DNA from: Setoptus koraiensis
Taxonomy: Eukaryota > Arthropoda
Reading direction: 5' to 3'
Assembly (NCBI GenBank): GCA_048013815.1
Contig: CM106585.1
Span: 18,724,001 to 18,788,000, forward strand
Length of the DNA: 64,000 bases
The notes under the pieces are model-generated. The model searched no databases and was not told where the DNA came from. It saw only the letters and a program-made list of their open reading frames with translations. Of this stretch, positions 48,085-57,169 are shown piece by piece. The translations under genes and the position numbers were made by a program. The first letter of the stretch is position 1. Every line of letters starts with the position of its first letter.

Positions 48085-49923
48085 TCAGGCAACCATTTCT
48101 TGGAGTTGCACAAAGATAAAAATCAACGATATCTGTTGAGTCAAGACGGAGAAAATTAGTTGCCGCCTGTACTTGGTTCCGGGACCATAGGAAAAGTTTG
48201 CCTGATCCAAGAGGATGCTTATGTGATCGTACTGCACCCAAAGATTCATAGTTTCTGTTATGTAATCGATTTTAGTTTGATTGTGCACCGTGATTGCAAA
48301 AAGTTTGCTGTCTATGCTGCCCCTAATGTGACGTCCACTGCTGTCTAAGTAGTCTTCATGGGTCGTCAGCATCATGTCACAGCATTCTCTTGAGGTGGAC
48401 AAATTCATGTTGAAAAACAAATCCCTCAAGCGTTCCAATTCGCAAGGTAACTGGCCCATGGAGTTAAAATGATACACTACAAGTATGAGAAAAGCCGATG
48501 AAAATAGCACCGCCAATATGGTCTCAGTATAGTAGCGGGCGCTCCATCCTATGGCCCCAATGAGAATGTAAAATGCCACTTGGAGACCCTCCAGCAACAC
48601 TGTCATGTATGTGCCAAAACTAAACAGTGCATTTATCTCGTCGATGGCGTCTTTTATGTCGACCAACATTGTTGTTATTTTCTTGAATCGAAACTGTGAA
48701 AATTTAACGCCACTCAACGAGCCCAGCAGATTATGTTGCTCTATTGACTTGCTGTGACCATCTCTGATTGCCCGGTCTATACTCAAATCTGGCCAATCTA
48801 ACGCAACTCTGCTGGCCAGATCCAACTGTGACTCTGTCATTCTGTTGAGAACATTCTCATCTGTCCACTGATGAATGTGCTTGGCAAAATTCAAGCTTAT
48901 GTAAGAGGCCAACTCAAAGGGCACAAACGTGAGTGAGACCAATATCAGTACGAACATCGCAGACAATATTGACAATATTATTTTTAGCCACATGTCCTCA
49001 TTGAAGTAATGATACACAACGGCAACGGTGGTCACCGGACCCCACAGCAGTAGTCCTATGTGATGATTAGAGAACAGTTTTGCGGCCAGACGAGCTTGCC
49101 AGTCGGCGTCTACATCGACCAGGCCATATCTGGTGATTACTGCGTGTAATTTGTCTCTAAAATGCACTAGTGACAACAGTGTACTCATGTGTTCAAACAG
49201 ATACAATATTGGACTCAACCGGAAACAAATCGATGTTAGAGGATGAGCGGTTATGTAGACAAATCTATCCGTTGTCAGCAATTCTTCGAAGGCGTAATAG
49301 CACACACAGCAAACCGTTATAGCAAACACCGCCGATATTGCGTATATCATTGAGATAGTACTAGGGGACATAAACTTCCCGTTAGCTCTGGTCAGCACCA
49401 TCCAAACAATCCAAGAGAAAGTCAGTGTGTGCATTTTGCCCAATAGAACGGCGCCAGGCGACATGGTCTTGGCCACTGTTTGACAATTTTCTTGGATTTT
49501 GTTTCTCTTGCTTGCCGTTGCGAACCGATCAAACGACAGTCCTGATAGAAACAACAAATCATTTAGGCCCTGCCTTGCGTCGTTCCAGTACTTTCCAAAT
49601 GAGTATCTCATGTAGAGGCTTCTGTTCTGTTGTTGCGACGGGTCCAATTGCCAGCCAATATTGCCAGCTTGACCAGCCTTAAGTTCATCCTTGCCACATT
49701 CATAATCCAATGAATGCTTTCCAGCAATCGCAAATCCCTTGGTATACGCAACATCATCAACACTGGTGATTGTCATCGCTGGCCTGCACGAATTCTGATG
49801 ATACTCGTCAGAGTGATTGCATATCTTTCTATTGCCGAATATTGGTCGCAAAATTTTGGTTAGTTCTAATTTTGGCATGCTGCTAGATTGTTTGTGCCTG
49901 CTGATCACTTTCACTGTTCGCAC
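48085..49923 (-). CDS. Multi-pass membrane protein, possibly gustatory-receptor family
   Basis: 612 residues with about eight hydrophobic segments, roughly at 160-178, 190-213, 227-252, 287-307, 313-345, 434-460, 466-486 and 590-606. The last one ends with SLIFIFVQL, which fits the spacing of the gustatory receptor C-terminal signature TYhhhhhQF (h, hydrophobic) with conservative changes at both ends. The stretch near 410-455 (KKITTMLVDIKDAIDEINAL then FSFGTYMTVLL) also resembles the helix region before TM6 in that family. Oddities are an N-terminal extension of about 155 residues before the first helix and a long, mostly hydrophilic linker (490-585) before the last. If correct it is a ligand-gated chemosensory channel subunit. 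It is a single open exon; Met16 (MPKLELTK) is another possible start. The family call is tentative; another polytopic receptor is possible. Confidence 0.55.
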   Translation of the reverse strand: MRTVKVISRHKQSSSMPKLELTKILRPIFGNRKICNHSDEYHQNSCRPAMTITSVDDVAYTKGFAIAGKHSLDYECGKDELKAGQAGNIGWQLDPSQQQNRSLYMRYSFGKYWNDARQGLNDLLFLSGLSFDRFATASKRNKIQENCQTVAKTMSPGAVLLGKMHTLTFSWIVWMVLTRANGKFMSPSTISMIYAISAVFAITVCCVCYYAFEELLTTDRFVYITAHPLTSICFRLSPILYLFEHMSTLLSLVHFRDKLHAVITRYGLVDVDADWQARLAAKLFSNHHIGLLLWGPVTTVAVVYHYFNEDMWLKIILSILSAMFVLILVSLTFVPFELASYISLNFAKHIHQWTDENVLNRMTESQLDLASRVALDWPDLSIDRAIRDGHSKSIEQHNLLGSLSGVKFSQFRFKKITTMLVDIKDAIDEINALFSFGTYMTVLLEGLQVAFYILIGAIGWSARYYTETILAVLFSSAFLILVVYHFNSMGQLPCELERLRDLFFNMNLSTSRECCDMMLTTHEDYLDSSGRHIRGSIDSKLFAITVHNQTKIDYITETMNLWVQYDHISILLDQANFSYGPGTKYRRQLIFSVLTQQISLIFIFVQLQEMVA

Positions 49924-50587
49924 TAAATCACGACAATATTACAAAGTGTCGCATTGGCCACATTCTAGATCCGGTCTCGACGATGTTTTAAGGGTCTAAT
50001 GCCAGCAAACTGGGAGCAATAGTTTGCTTGAATGAGAGCCTCATGTGCAAACAGAGAATAAGTGCATTTCCCTCAACTTTTGCGTCCCTTCATTAGATAG
50101 TCGTCGTCGATGAGAAGTGTTTGCAATCTCAAAGCTCGCTTTTCTGTGGGCCCCATACTCGATCAAGTACTTCGAAACTACCACCGCTATCATTGTCGGA
50201 GCTGTCACGCAGATTCAAGTTATAATAATGTATTATACGATTTATTATACCGATTAAAGGAGACAAGAGACTTAACGAGAAAGAGAATCGAATAGCGTGA
50301 CTAAACGTGATCTTTTCCCAGACAGAAGATCAGACATTTCGCTCGAAAGCACTCAATAAAAGAGGACCTTAATATCTAGGTACATGGTAGTGATTGGAGG
50401 GGCACCCCTCTCCGATTCGGGAAGAAGAAGCGAATCGGGGAGTAAGATATTCGCCGCTCCCCGACCAATCTTTGAGAACATCTGGAAATGTTTTCAAAAA
50501 AAAAAAAAATGTTTCAAAATTCGCGCCTATATATATTGACTTTGCTCAATGATTGGTACACCCGTCTGGAAAATTGCCGACTAACAC
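49924..50587. promoter_or_regulatory. Divergent upstream region shared by the receptor-like (-) and THOC1-like (+) genes
   Basis: TATATATA at 50529-50536 lies about 55 bp before the first THOC1-like ATG and is a plausible TATA box. A compound inverted repeat occupies 50392-50470. A run of about 14 A lies near 50500. No gene is seen. Confidence 0.5.
50392..50470. repeat. Nested inverted repeat upstream of the THOC1-like gene
   Basis: Outer arms GATTGG (50392-50397) and CCAATC (50465-50470) enclose an inner pair, CTCTCCGATTCG (50408-50419) and CGAATCGGGGAG (50431-50442), that differs by one base. It could be a cruciform or a small element remnant. Confidence 0.65.
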
Positions 50588-52100
50588 ATGGCCCAGCTCC
50601 TCATCTCTAAACGTGATAAACAAAAAGGGCAAGCTATTGCTCAGGTACATAGACCATAAGGATCATCCGACAACTTACACACATTCGATAGATATTTAAC
50701 AAATTACCGTCCTCATTCTTATCCAACCACAGCCGTCAACTGACATGGAACAGAACACTGTGACAAAATCCGAAAAAACTATTGCTCAGGTACATAGATT
50801 ATGTGACACATTGGACACTCAAACTATCACCGAATGCAAAGAAACATTTGCACAATTGGAGGAAGAACTGCAAGAGCATAAGGAATCGTCTCCCAGGACC
50901 TATCTAATAAGGGCTTGTTGCGATCTACTTCGAAGAGTCAATAGCCAAGTTGACCCAGAATTTGCCGGTAGAATACTTATCTTTTTAGCAAGGTTATTAC
51001 CCATCTTTGATCCATCAGGTTATAATGATACAGAGTTCAATTTTTTAGAAATACACAAGTACACTGCTGTGGAAACTCAAGATGACAGTGATAAAAAACA
51101 ACTCTCAATAACAGACTTCACTCAAGATGATCTTCACGATGATATCGAAGAGGGCGAAACTATAGACGGCGAAGAAGAGCAGCCTCTGGTTAAGTCGTTC
51201 ATTGAATCAGATGAAAAGTTATCCGAGAGATTCTGGAAACTCCAAGAGTACCTCAGAAATCCCATGGTTTTATTCGAAAAATCGACATGGTTCCTATTTC
51301 GATCACATATAGATGCTTTATTATCAATGTTTGAAGCAAACCCAACAAGTGTTGGTGTTTGGTGTCTGACATCCAACTACCTTATCGAACCAAGATCGCT
51401 TGCGAGACTACTTCGTGATGGAAATCTTAGAAGATGTTTTCTAGTTCAGGTATTGATCATATTCAAATGGTTAGCTACCCCAAATCAATCCAAATTCAAA
51501 CGTGAGAATCAAAAGCTCGACAAAAGTGGGCTAATTTGGATCGACTCCACCTCAAAAAGAATCCACAGAGTTCTATCAAATACTCCTAAAGATGATGGTG
51601 GAGAAGCTTTTGACAAGTATATCAACCATGTCCTTCTACACGAGGAGCAATGGGTCTCTTGGATGAGCAAGACATTAAAAGAGAGAAGTGAAGATTATCC
51701 CAAGCCGATGGATGATGAGCCAGTCAGAATGCGATCTACATACAAAATGAAACGCAACATAGGTGAAGAACTGCGCAGTGCCGAACAAATCAATATGCAC
51801 CTGGTTGGAAGCAAAGAATTGAACAAGCTTTGGAACTACATACCGGATAACTGGGAGGCTTGTAAGTCGAGTGAAAGGATTAATGTACCAAGTTTAAAAG
51901 ACTTCTTCGAGAAGGCATCCCAATCATCACCTGAGCAGAGAAAAGAAATATTTAAAGACCCCAGCTTTAACTTTAGAGCCCTACGTTTGCTCAGTAGACA
52001 GAGCAATGACTTTATAACGCCGTCCTCGGCAGTTATTGTAGAAATCGATACATATCTGAGTAATGTGACAGACGTTATGTGTAAGAAAGGATTTAATTAA
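50588..52100 (+). CDS. THOC1 (Hpr1)-like protein, truncated, with an RpS7-derived first exon
   Basis: THOC1 is a core subunit of the nuclear THO complex, which couples transcription to mRNA export. The main open frame (50745-52100, 451 codons) matches THOC1 along its length: YLIRACCDLLRRV, GRILIFLARLLPIF, IEEGETIDGEEE, FWKLQEYLRNPMVLFEKSTW, LVQVLIIFKWL, WIDSTSKRIHRVL, LNKLWNYIPDNWEACKS and FNFRALRLLSRQS. By my recollection of the human protein about 85 N-terminal residues and the C-terminal death domain are absent, and the body has no introns, which suggests a retrocopy. I place the start in a short upstream exon (50588-50644, 19 codons, MAQLLISKRDKQKGQAIAQ). Its donor GTACAT and an acceptor CCACAG (50731-50732) join it in frame to PSTD and then M at 50745. 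That exon, the 88-bp intron and the following bases resemble RpS7. Poly(A) signal at 52126-52131. Simple translation from 50745 is the alternative. Confidence 0.78.
50645..50732 (+). other. Predicted 88-bp intron of the THOC1-like gene, similar to RpS7 intron 1
   Basis: Donor CAG|GTACAT and acceptor TTCTTATCCAACCACAG with a pyrimidine-rich stretch. RpS7 intron 1 is 84 bp, begins CAG|GTATGT and ends TTATCCATCCACCCTCAG. Short stretches in between also align (ACACACATTCGATAGATATTT against ACACCTGACTATCGATAAATTT, with gaps). Confidence 0.65.
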
Positions 52101-52121
52101 TTAAAGCCCCATTCAGTACAT

Positions 52122-53050
52122 TCAAAATAAAGGCTCTGGGAACTCAAATGTGACTTCCTTTCCTGTAAGCTTCTTATACACAGACACGAAAGTTGGTATT
52201 TTGTGTTCCACGAATGTCTGATTTCCTTTGTCTAGATGCACTTTAGTTAATTTAGATCCGTCCATTTTAATACGAAATCTCTTTCCTACTATCTCAGCTG
52301 GGTATACCAGGTCCTCGAGGATTGCATCGTGTACTGAGGTCAGAGTTCGGCTATAAGTTTATTCAACATAGAAATTGGTTGAGAATAGAAAAGATGATGA
52401 GATTAGATTTAGTCAGTTGATGAGGCCATGACGTATTAACAAGTTGATAAAGGGGGTCCACAGAAAGATTTTTTTTGATAGAGCACACTGTCCGTGCGTT
52501 ATATAGCCTTGTCTTGGGCTGCCCTCGGTAAGAAATTGCACCGAAAGTTGAGGTCCACTCATTGAGTAATGCACTGTGGAAGCTACAGTAGGTGAATATG
52601 TGCAGTAACTAACCTTCTGGGTCTCTTCTGTTTGTTTGTACTATTCTTTCTTGATTGTTTTGGCAAAATAGTTCTTCTTGCGATGACAACGACGTGTTTG
52701 CCGGAGAATTTCTTCTCTAACTCGCGCACAATTCTTGCCTGAATTTTCTGAAAGCCTTTTAGTTGTGGGTATGGCACCCAGATGATGATAGCTTTCTTTC
52801 CCTTAGCCTCGACCTCTTTAGCTCCACATATTTGCAACTCACGGAGTTGAGGCTTTAGGTCGGTACTCTGTTCCAGGTCGGTTAATGCCTGAGGGTGGAT
52901 GGATAAGGAAAATTGTTAGAAATTTATCGATAGTCAGGTGTGAGAGTTACAGGACCATGGTGATATACATACCTGAGCAACAGTCTTTTCAAATTTTGCT
53001 ACAGCTTGCCCTTTGGGCTTAACAATTTTAGAGATGAGAGGCAGGGCCAT
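52122..53050 (-). CDS. RpS7: Ribosomal protein S7 (eS7), three coding exons
   Basis: Small ribosomal subunit protein. Coding exons read on the minus strand are 53050-52973 (26 codons, [20 protein letters not shown] then EKTVAQ), 52888-52614 and 52350-52122, with introns of 84 and 263 bp. Total 193 residues, against about 194 in human. Diagnostic pieces are [43 protein letters not shown] joined to [34 protein letters not shown], and the C-terminus [16 protein letters not shown]. All junctions are GT-AG and phases fit (0, 2). It is convergent with the THOC1-like gene; the two stop codons are about 20 bp apart, so the 3' ends must overlap. Upstream it faces CENP-C across about 550 bp. Its 5' end is the likely source of the THOC1-like first exon. 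Confidence 0.97.
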
Positions 53051-53603
53051 GTTCGATGGTACACCAATTGATATTACTAATAATGATGGGGCTCCTTTAG
53101 ACGTTTGTGGTAAATGTGAAAAAATCTAATAAAGAGTCTCGATCTAGTATTTCAGAATCAGTGTGCAGGACAGTGGCAAAGAATACTTCTTCCGCTGATG
53201 CACATGCCATTCGCTGTGCACGCCTGGCCGCCGGCTACTGCTGTGTAAAAGCTCACTCACACACATGCAAATGCCCAGTGCGCAGGCTCAGAGCATCTTT
53301 GCGCGAACTTTAAAACAACTTATTTTTTTCTTTAGTAGTAACGTCCGATCCCAGCACAGCCATTGGCGGTGGCAGCACTGATGGCAACCCAGTTTTGTTC
53401 GTCATTTGAGCGCCTTTTTTTCTGTGCGATTTGATTTTAGCGCACTTTGTTCTCGTAAACCTATCCAACGGTTATTCTGGTCACTGTTGACACAACAGAC
53501 ATTCGCGGTGAATGCCTATGCCGAGTGGTCTAATATATTGTTTGTAATCACTCAAACTCATTATTTTACCCGACTATTATTATTATCAATTATTATTACT
53601 ACC
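53051..53603. promoter_or_regulatory. Divergent promoter region between RpS7 (-) and CENP-C (+)
   Basis: 553 bp between two start codons on opposite strands, so both promoters and 5' UTRs lie here. The CENP-C frame is open back to 53406, but the residues upstream of 53604 look unselected. I see no clear TATA box. Confidence 0.55.
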
Positions 53604-55280
53604 ATGGAGAACGAACCCAATTGGTTGGTCCAGATGAAGGCGCTCAAAGAGAGAAACAAACGCCGTCCTTTTAGGCAGTCCAACACTTGGACCAAATTTA
53701 CCGAAGCTGTGGTGCAACAGATGCATCTTGATATGCCAAAACTATTAGAGGATTCAAATGAAAATCATGGCAGTGCTATATTTGACCACACTCCCATGAT
53801 CGCAGAGGAAATTCAACATGAATCGGACCTATCTGGAGTTTCCGATCAAGCGGACGACCATGAAAGCATCATAGATCATGCTCCCATCATTGATGAAGAA
53901 AGCGAACACGAGTCAAGCCAATCTGATTCTATAATCGAAAAGATGCCAATTGTACAGTCCCAGATTGAAAATACTCATGATAACAATGGAAGCTTCATCA
54001 TGGACCATTCTCCTATCATTGCCGAGGAAAGCAACCACGAATCAGACATATCTGGTGTTCCCGATCAAGTGGACGATCATGAAAGCATCATAGATCATAC
54101 TCCCGTCATTGCAGAGGAAAGCATCCACGAGTCCAACACATCTCACTCAATGAGCGATGGAGAAGCGGATGAAGATGAGCCGTCGACCGCTCATCTTCAG
54201 GTGGAAAAATCCATTCGTAATGCCAGCAAGCGCAGCTTCACCTCAGACCATACTTCAGTCATCGCCGAGGACAGCAACCGCGAGTCCAACATATCTCACC
54301 CAATTAGCGATGACAGTGACGATGAGCCGTCGACCGCTCATCTTCAAGTGGAGAAATCCATTCGTGATGCCAGTAAGCGCAGCTTCACCACCGACCATAC
54401 TTCAGTCATCGCTGAGGACAGCAACCACGAGTCCAACATATCTCATTCAATGAGCGATGACGGTGAGGACGAGCTGTCGACCGCTCATATTCAGGTGGAA
54501 AAATCCATTCGTAATGCCAGTAAGCGCAGCTTCACCACCGACCATACTCCAGTCATCGCCGAGGGCAGCAACCGCAAGTCCAACAGATCTCACTCAATGA
54601 GCGATGACAGTGACCATGAGCCGTTGACCGCTCATCTTCAGGTGGAAAAATCCATTCGTAATGCCAGTAAGCGCAGCCCCGAACCCGTGATTGAAAATCC
54701 CCCGGAAGAACCCGCTGAGTGTGATGTTCCTGGTACGGTGCCAGGCATCAGACGATCCACTCGTCAGCGAAGGCCGCCTGGAGAATTTTGGCGAGGCGAG
54801 AGGCCGAAGTATGATAGCACGTTGACTTACGTTGGCAATCAGCCTGCTCGTCCAATTTACGACTATTCAAGAAAACAAAAACGTCCGTCTAACCTGCCAC
54901 CCAGAGGTCCCAGTGAAAAGAAATATAAAGTTCCTGCGGGATGCGTCGTGCCTCCAGATTATGAGTACCAAAAATCCAGAACAGGAGAGTTTGATTTGGT
55001 CACGTTAAATCTCAATGGAATGATTTATGGAAAGATGATTTTAGACCCGGGAAAGCGAAAGCAAGAAACAAAAATCGCCATCAACCTATTATACAATTTT
55101 TTCGTACTACGTGGTCGTGTGATGTTCAAGAACAAGACCCCCAAAACTACCAAATATTATATCGATGACAGCCCCCGAAAATCCGCCCTCCAACTCAAAG
55201 GTGGGACCTCGTATTCCATAACGAATGTCGGCGAAGAGCCAGCTCACATTTTGTACTGGACCATTGCAGAAGATCTATGA
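53604..55280 (+). CDS. Cenp-C: Centromere protein C (CENP-C/Mif2) with an acidic repeat region
   Basis: CENP-C links CENP-A nucleosomes to the outer kinetochore. The 558-residue protein has a short basic N-terminus, an acidic repeat region (about 43-360), the CENP-C motif RRSTRQRRPPGEFW (383-396, continuing RGERPKYD) and a C-terminal Mif2-type cupin (about 465-558; GEFDLVTLNLNGMIYGKMIL, NFFVLRGRVMF, LKGGTSYSITNVGEEPAHIL). The motif supplies the basic anchor and the aromatic pair (F-W) used for histone binding; the cupin dimerises. I chose Met 53604 (ACCATGG context) over the upstream in-frame ATG at 53406. Three and a part tandem copies of a 49-residue unit (for example TAHLQVEKSIRNASKRSF) span 194-360. 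The rest of the repeat region is shared with the TANGO1-like gene at 59643-62117. It has no introns. Poly(A) signal AATAAA at 55282-55287. Confidence 0.88.
   Translation: MENEPNWLVQMKALKERNKRRPFRQSNTWTKFTEAVVQQMHLDMPKLLEDSNENHGSAIFDHTPMIAEEIQHESDLSGVSDQADDHESIIDHAPIIDEESEHESSQSDSIIEKMPIVQSQIENTHDNNGSFIMDHSPIIAEESNHESDISGVPDQVDDHESIIDHTPVIAEESIHESNTSHSMSDGEADEDEPSTAHLQVEKSIRNASKRSFTSDHTSVIAEDSNRESNISHPISDDSDDEPSTAHLQVEKSIRDASKRSFTTDHTSVIAEDSNHESNISHSMSDDGEDELSTAHIQVEKSIRNASKRSFTTDHTPVIAEGSNRKSNRSHSMSDDSDHEPLTAHLQVEKSIRNASKRSPEPVIENPPEEPAECDVPGTVPGIRRSTRQRRPPGEFWRGERPKYDSTLTYVGNQPARPIYDYSRKQKRPSNLPPRGPSEKKYKVPAGCVVPPDYEYQKSRTGEFDLVTLNLNGMIYGKMILDPGKRKQETKIAINLLYNFFVLRGRVMFKNKTPKTTKYYIDDSPRKSALQLKGGTSYSITNVGEEPAHILYWTIAEDL
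53729..54683 (+). repeat. Acidic coding repeat region of CENP-C, homologous to the TANGO1-like gene
   Basis: Repeats built around DHTPVIAEESNHESD and SGVPDQVDDHESI. Bases 53984-54081 are identical to the complement of 61382-61479 (98 nt). Bases 53895-54005 match the complement of 61590-61700 with six differences in 111. Confidence 0.93.
54183..54683 (+). repeat. 147-bp coding tandem repeat, 3 copies plus a partial fourth
   Basis: Copies begin at 54183, 54330, 54477 and 54624 and each starts at the (S)TAHLQVEKSIR segment. They are nearly identical, so the expansion is recent. Confidence 0.9.
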
Positions 55281-55936
55281 TAATAAATTGCTTTAGAATT
55301 GAAAAAACTCTCCCTCTCTCTCTTCTGGGAAACAAAAAATTTCGGCCAAATTATGGGTGTCTGAGTGTGTGTGTGTGTTCACAACAGTGTTGTTGTTGAA
55401 TGGTCAGAGACCTGTTTGTGCGTGTGCACATGAAATTTAAACAAGTGCTGTTGTTGCTGGCAGTAGATGCGTTACACAGTTCAACTTTTTTGCTAGCAAG
55501 TTGCAACTGATAACAAATAGCAGTCGACAATAACAGTGCTCTGACATACTAATACCGTTACAAGTCTAGACTCTTGTTTACGTACTGACACAGTGGATAA
55601 ACAAGAGTTTTAGCAAGATCGGCGGTTGTTAGTGCGACAACAAAAAGAATGCAGGAGTTGACAATGAAAATGTAGAGTGAGAGAGACAGAGCAAGAAGAT
55701 CAAGTAGACGCGTTTAGAGCAACTCACTGTACGAAGAAGGAGTCTAACCTGGAAGTCATCAGTCGTGACGTTTTATTTCGATAGCTACACCTTTTGCAAT
55801 AATAATTGAAGAAAAAGAGGAGTTTCTCTCTTACAATAATGTCAATCAAATAGGCAATACAATCAATTTACTACGACGCTTGTCACCAATAATCAATAAA
55901 TCATATACTCTTGATCATATGTGATATCAAACTGCC
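55281..55936 (+). promoter_or_regulatory. Region between CENP-C and the TMEM272-like gene
   Basis: 656 bp with the CENP-C poly(A) signal at its start, a CT-rich stretch and a TG run near 55360. The promoter and 5' UTR of the next gene must lie here. I find no other gene. Confidence 0.5.
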
Positions 55937-57169
55937 ATGCCATCCACCAAAATTGACAAACCGAAAATGCCTGGATGTGCCCCCACCATAAACCAGGCCA
56001 CTGACGTTGCTCCCGTGGATACTGCCTCTACCTCACAAAATCTGATCCCATCAATACCACGTCAGTCGGATACCAAGACCGAACTCTCAAGCTCTTCTAT
56101 TCCGTCAAATACACACAACAATACCACCACCAAAATAACAGCAACAGCCATTCCCTCAATAGACTTGCACGGTATAGAGACAAAAAAAGAGCCAGCTACC
56201 AGGGGTCCCACAATAAGTATCATTGATATTGGTAATATAAACAACAATAGCAACTCCGCCACCAACAACACAGATCAGGTTGATTCTATGGACGCATCTA
56301 ACAACCACACCCCGGACCATTTGTACGTTGGAGCCTCTAGACAAATCCAAAACAATCAAAATCACCAGGCTGCATCGTCACATCTCGTGAATAGCGGCCA
56401 AATGAATAGCCGCCAGAGGCCTAGAATGAATTTGTCGGACCATTTAGGACAATCGCTTAGGACCATGTATTCAACAGTATCCATAGACGTACCACCTTCG
56501 TACCATGATATTCCGGGAACTGTGCCCTCTTATCATGGCAGAACCTCTGGTCCGCCTCCGTCATATGATGATGTTATCAATCCAAATGCACCACCACCTA
56601 CGTATCAGTCTCTATTCGGTCAAGTGATGGAGGCAAGAAAGACTTCAAATGGCCTGCTAGATTTACTGAGGAGACTTTTAATCATACTGATCAGTACATT
56701 AGGCTGCACAATAATAATAGGATTCTTAATACTGATACCATTCAGTATGATCATAGTGGGTGCGGTCTATTTAGATGATTGTCATATTGAGAACATACCA
56801 GCATTCTTACTAATAGGAGGCTCAGTTTGGGCAATCAAAAATATTATCAGCTGCTATTCGCAATGCAAACGAGAACCAGATTATGACTTTGATGCAGAGA
56901 ACCGTTCCAGGAGTGGCAGATATGGATCCGCATTGAATTGTTTTCTATTTGGTTGGTTTATTGTTGGTTGTGTAATTGTTTATAGGAATTACGAACCAAA
57001 CTATGATGATCCAACTAGTTTGAGATATTGCAACAAGAATCTCTATTCGTACGCATTCTGGTTAGTAACGTCGACCATAGTCATATTTAGTCTATTTGTT
57101 AGTTGTATTTGTTGTCTTATGATATCATCAGTTATAGCGAGCCATCAGGATGGAGACGATCCATCGTAA
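55937..57169 (+). CDS. TMEM272-like membrane protein with PPxY motifs
   Basis: 410 residues. The N-terminal 180 are disordered, S/T/N-rich. A proline-rich segment follows with PPSY (186-189), PSY (197-199), PPPSY (206-210) and PPPTY (219-223); PPxY motifs bind WW domains, such as those of Nedd4-type ubiquitin ligases. Four predicted helices follow at about 247-277, 286-304, 334-349 and 371-400. The pattern PPPTYQSLFGQV, then IPFSMIIVGAVYLDDC and IPAFLLIGG is typical of the poorly characterised TMEM272 family as I know it (GxxYLxDCxxxxxIPxxLxxxG). The long N-terminal extension is larger than I expect for the family. It is a single exon ending TAA at 57167-57169. Its molecular function is unknown; an adaptor role for a ubiquitin ligase is only an inference from the PPxY motifs. 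Confidence 0.72.
   Translation: MPSTKIDKPKMPGCAPTINQATDVAPVDTASTSQNLIPSIPRQSDTKTELSSSSIPSNTHNNTTTKITATAIPSIDLHGIETKKEPATRGPTISIIDIGNINNNSNSATNNTDQVDSMDASNNHTPDHLYVGASRQIQNNQNHQAASSHLVNSGQMNSRQRPRMNLSDHLGQSLRTMYSTVSIDVPPSYHDIPGTVPSYHGRTSGPPPSYDDVINPNAPPPTYQSLFGQVMEARKTSNGLLDLLRRLLIILISTLGCTIIIGFLILIPFSMIIVGAVYLDDCHIENIPAFLLIGGSVWAIKNIISCYSQCKREPDYDFDAENRSRSGRYGSALNCFLFGWFIVGCVIVYRNYEPNYDDPTSLRYCNKNLYSYAFWLVTSTIVIFSLFVSCICCLMISSVIASHQDGDDPS

Noticed and set aside
52351-52613. Possible snoRNA in RpS7 intron 2
   Set aside because: Ribosomal-protein introns often host snoRNAs, but I cannot find a consistent C/D or H/ACA box set on the transcribed strand; the GATGATGAG motif is on the antisense strand.
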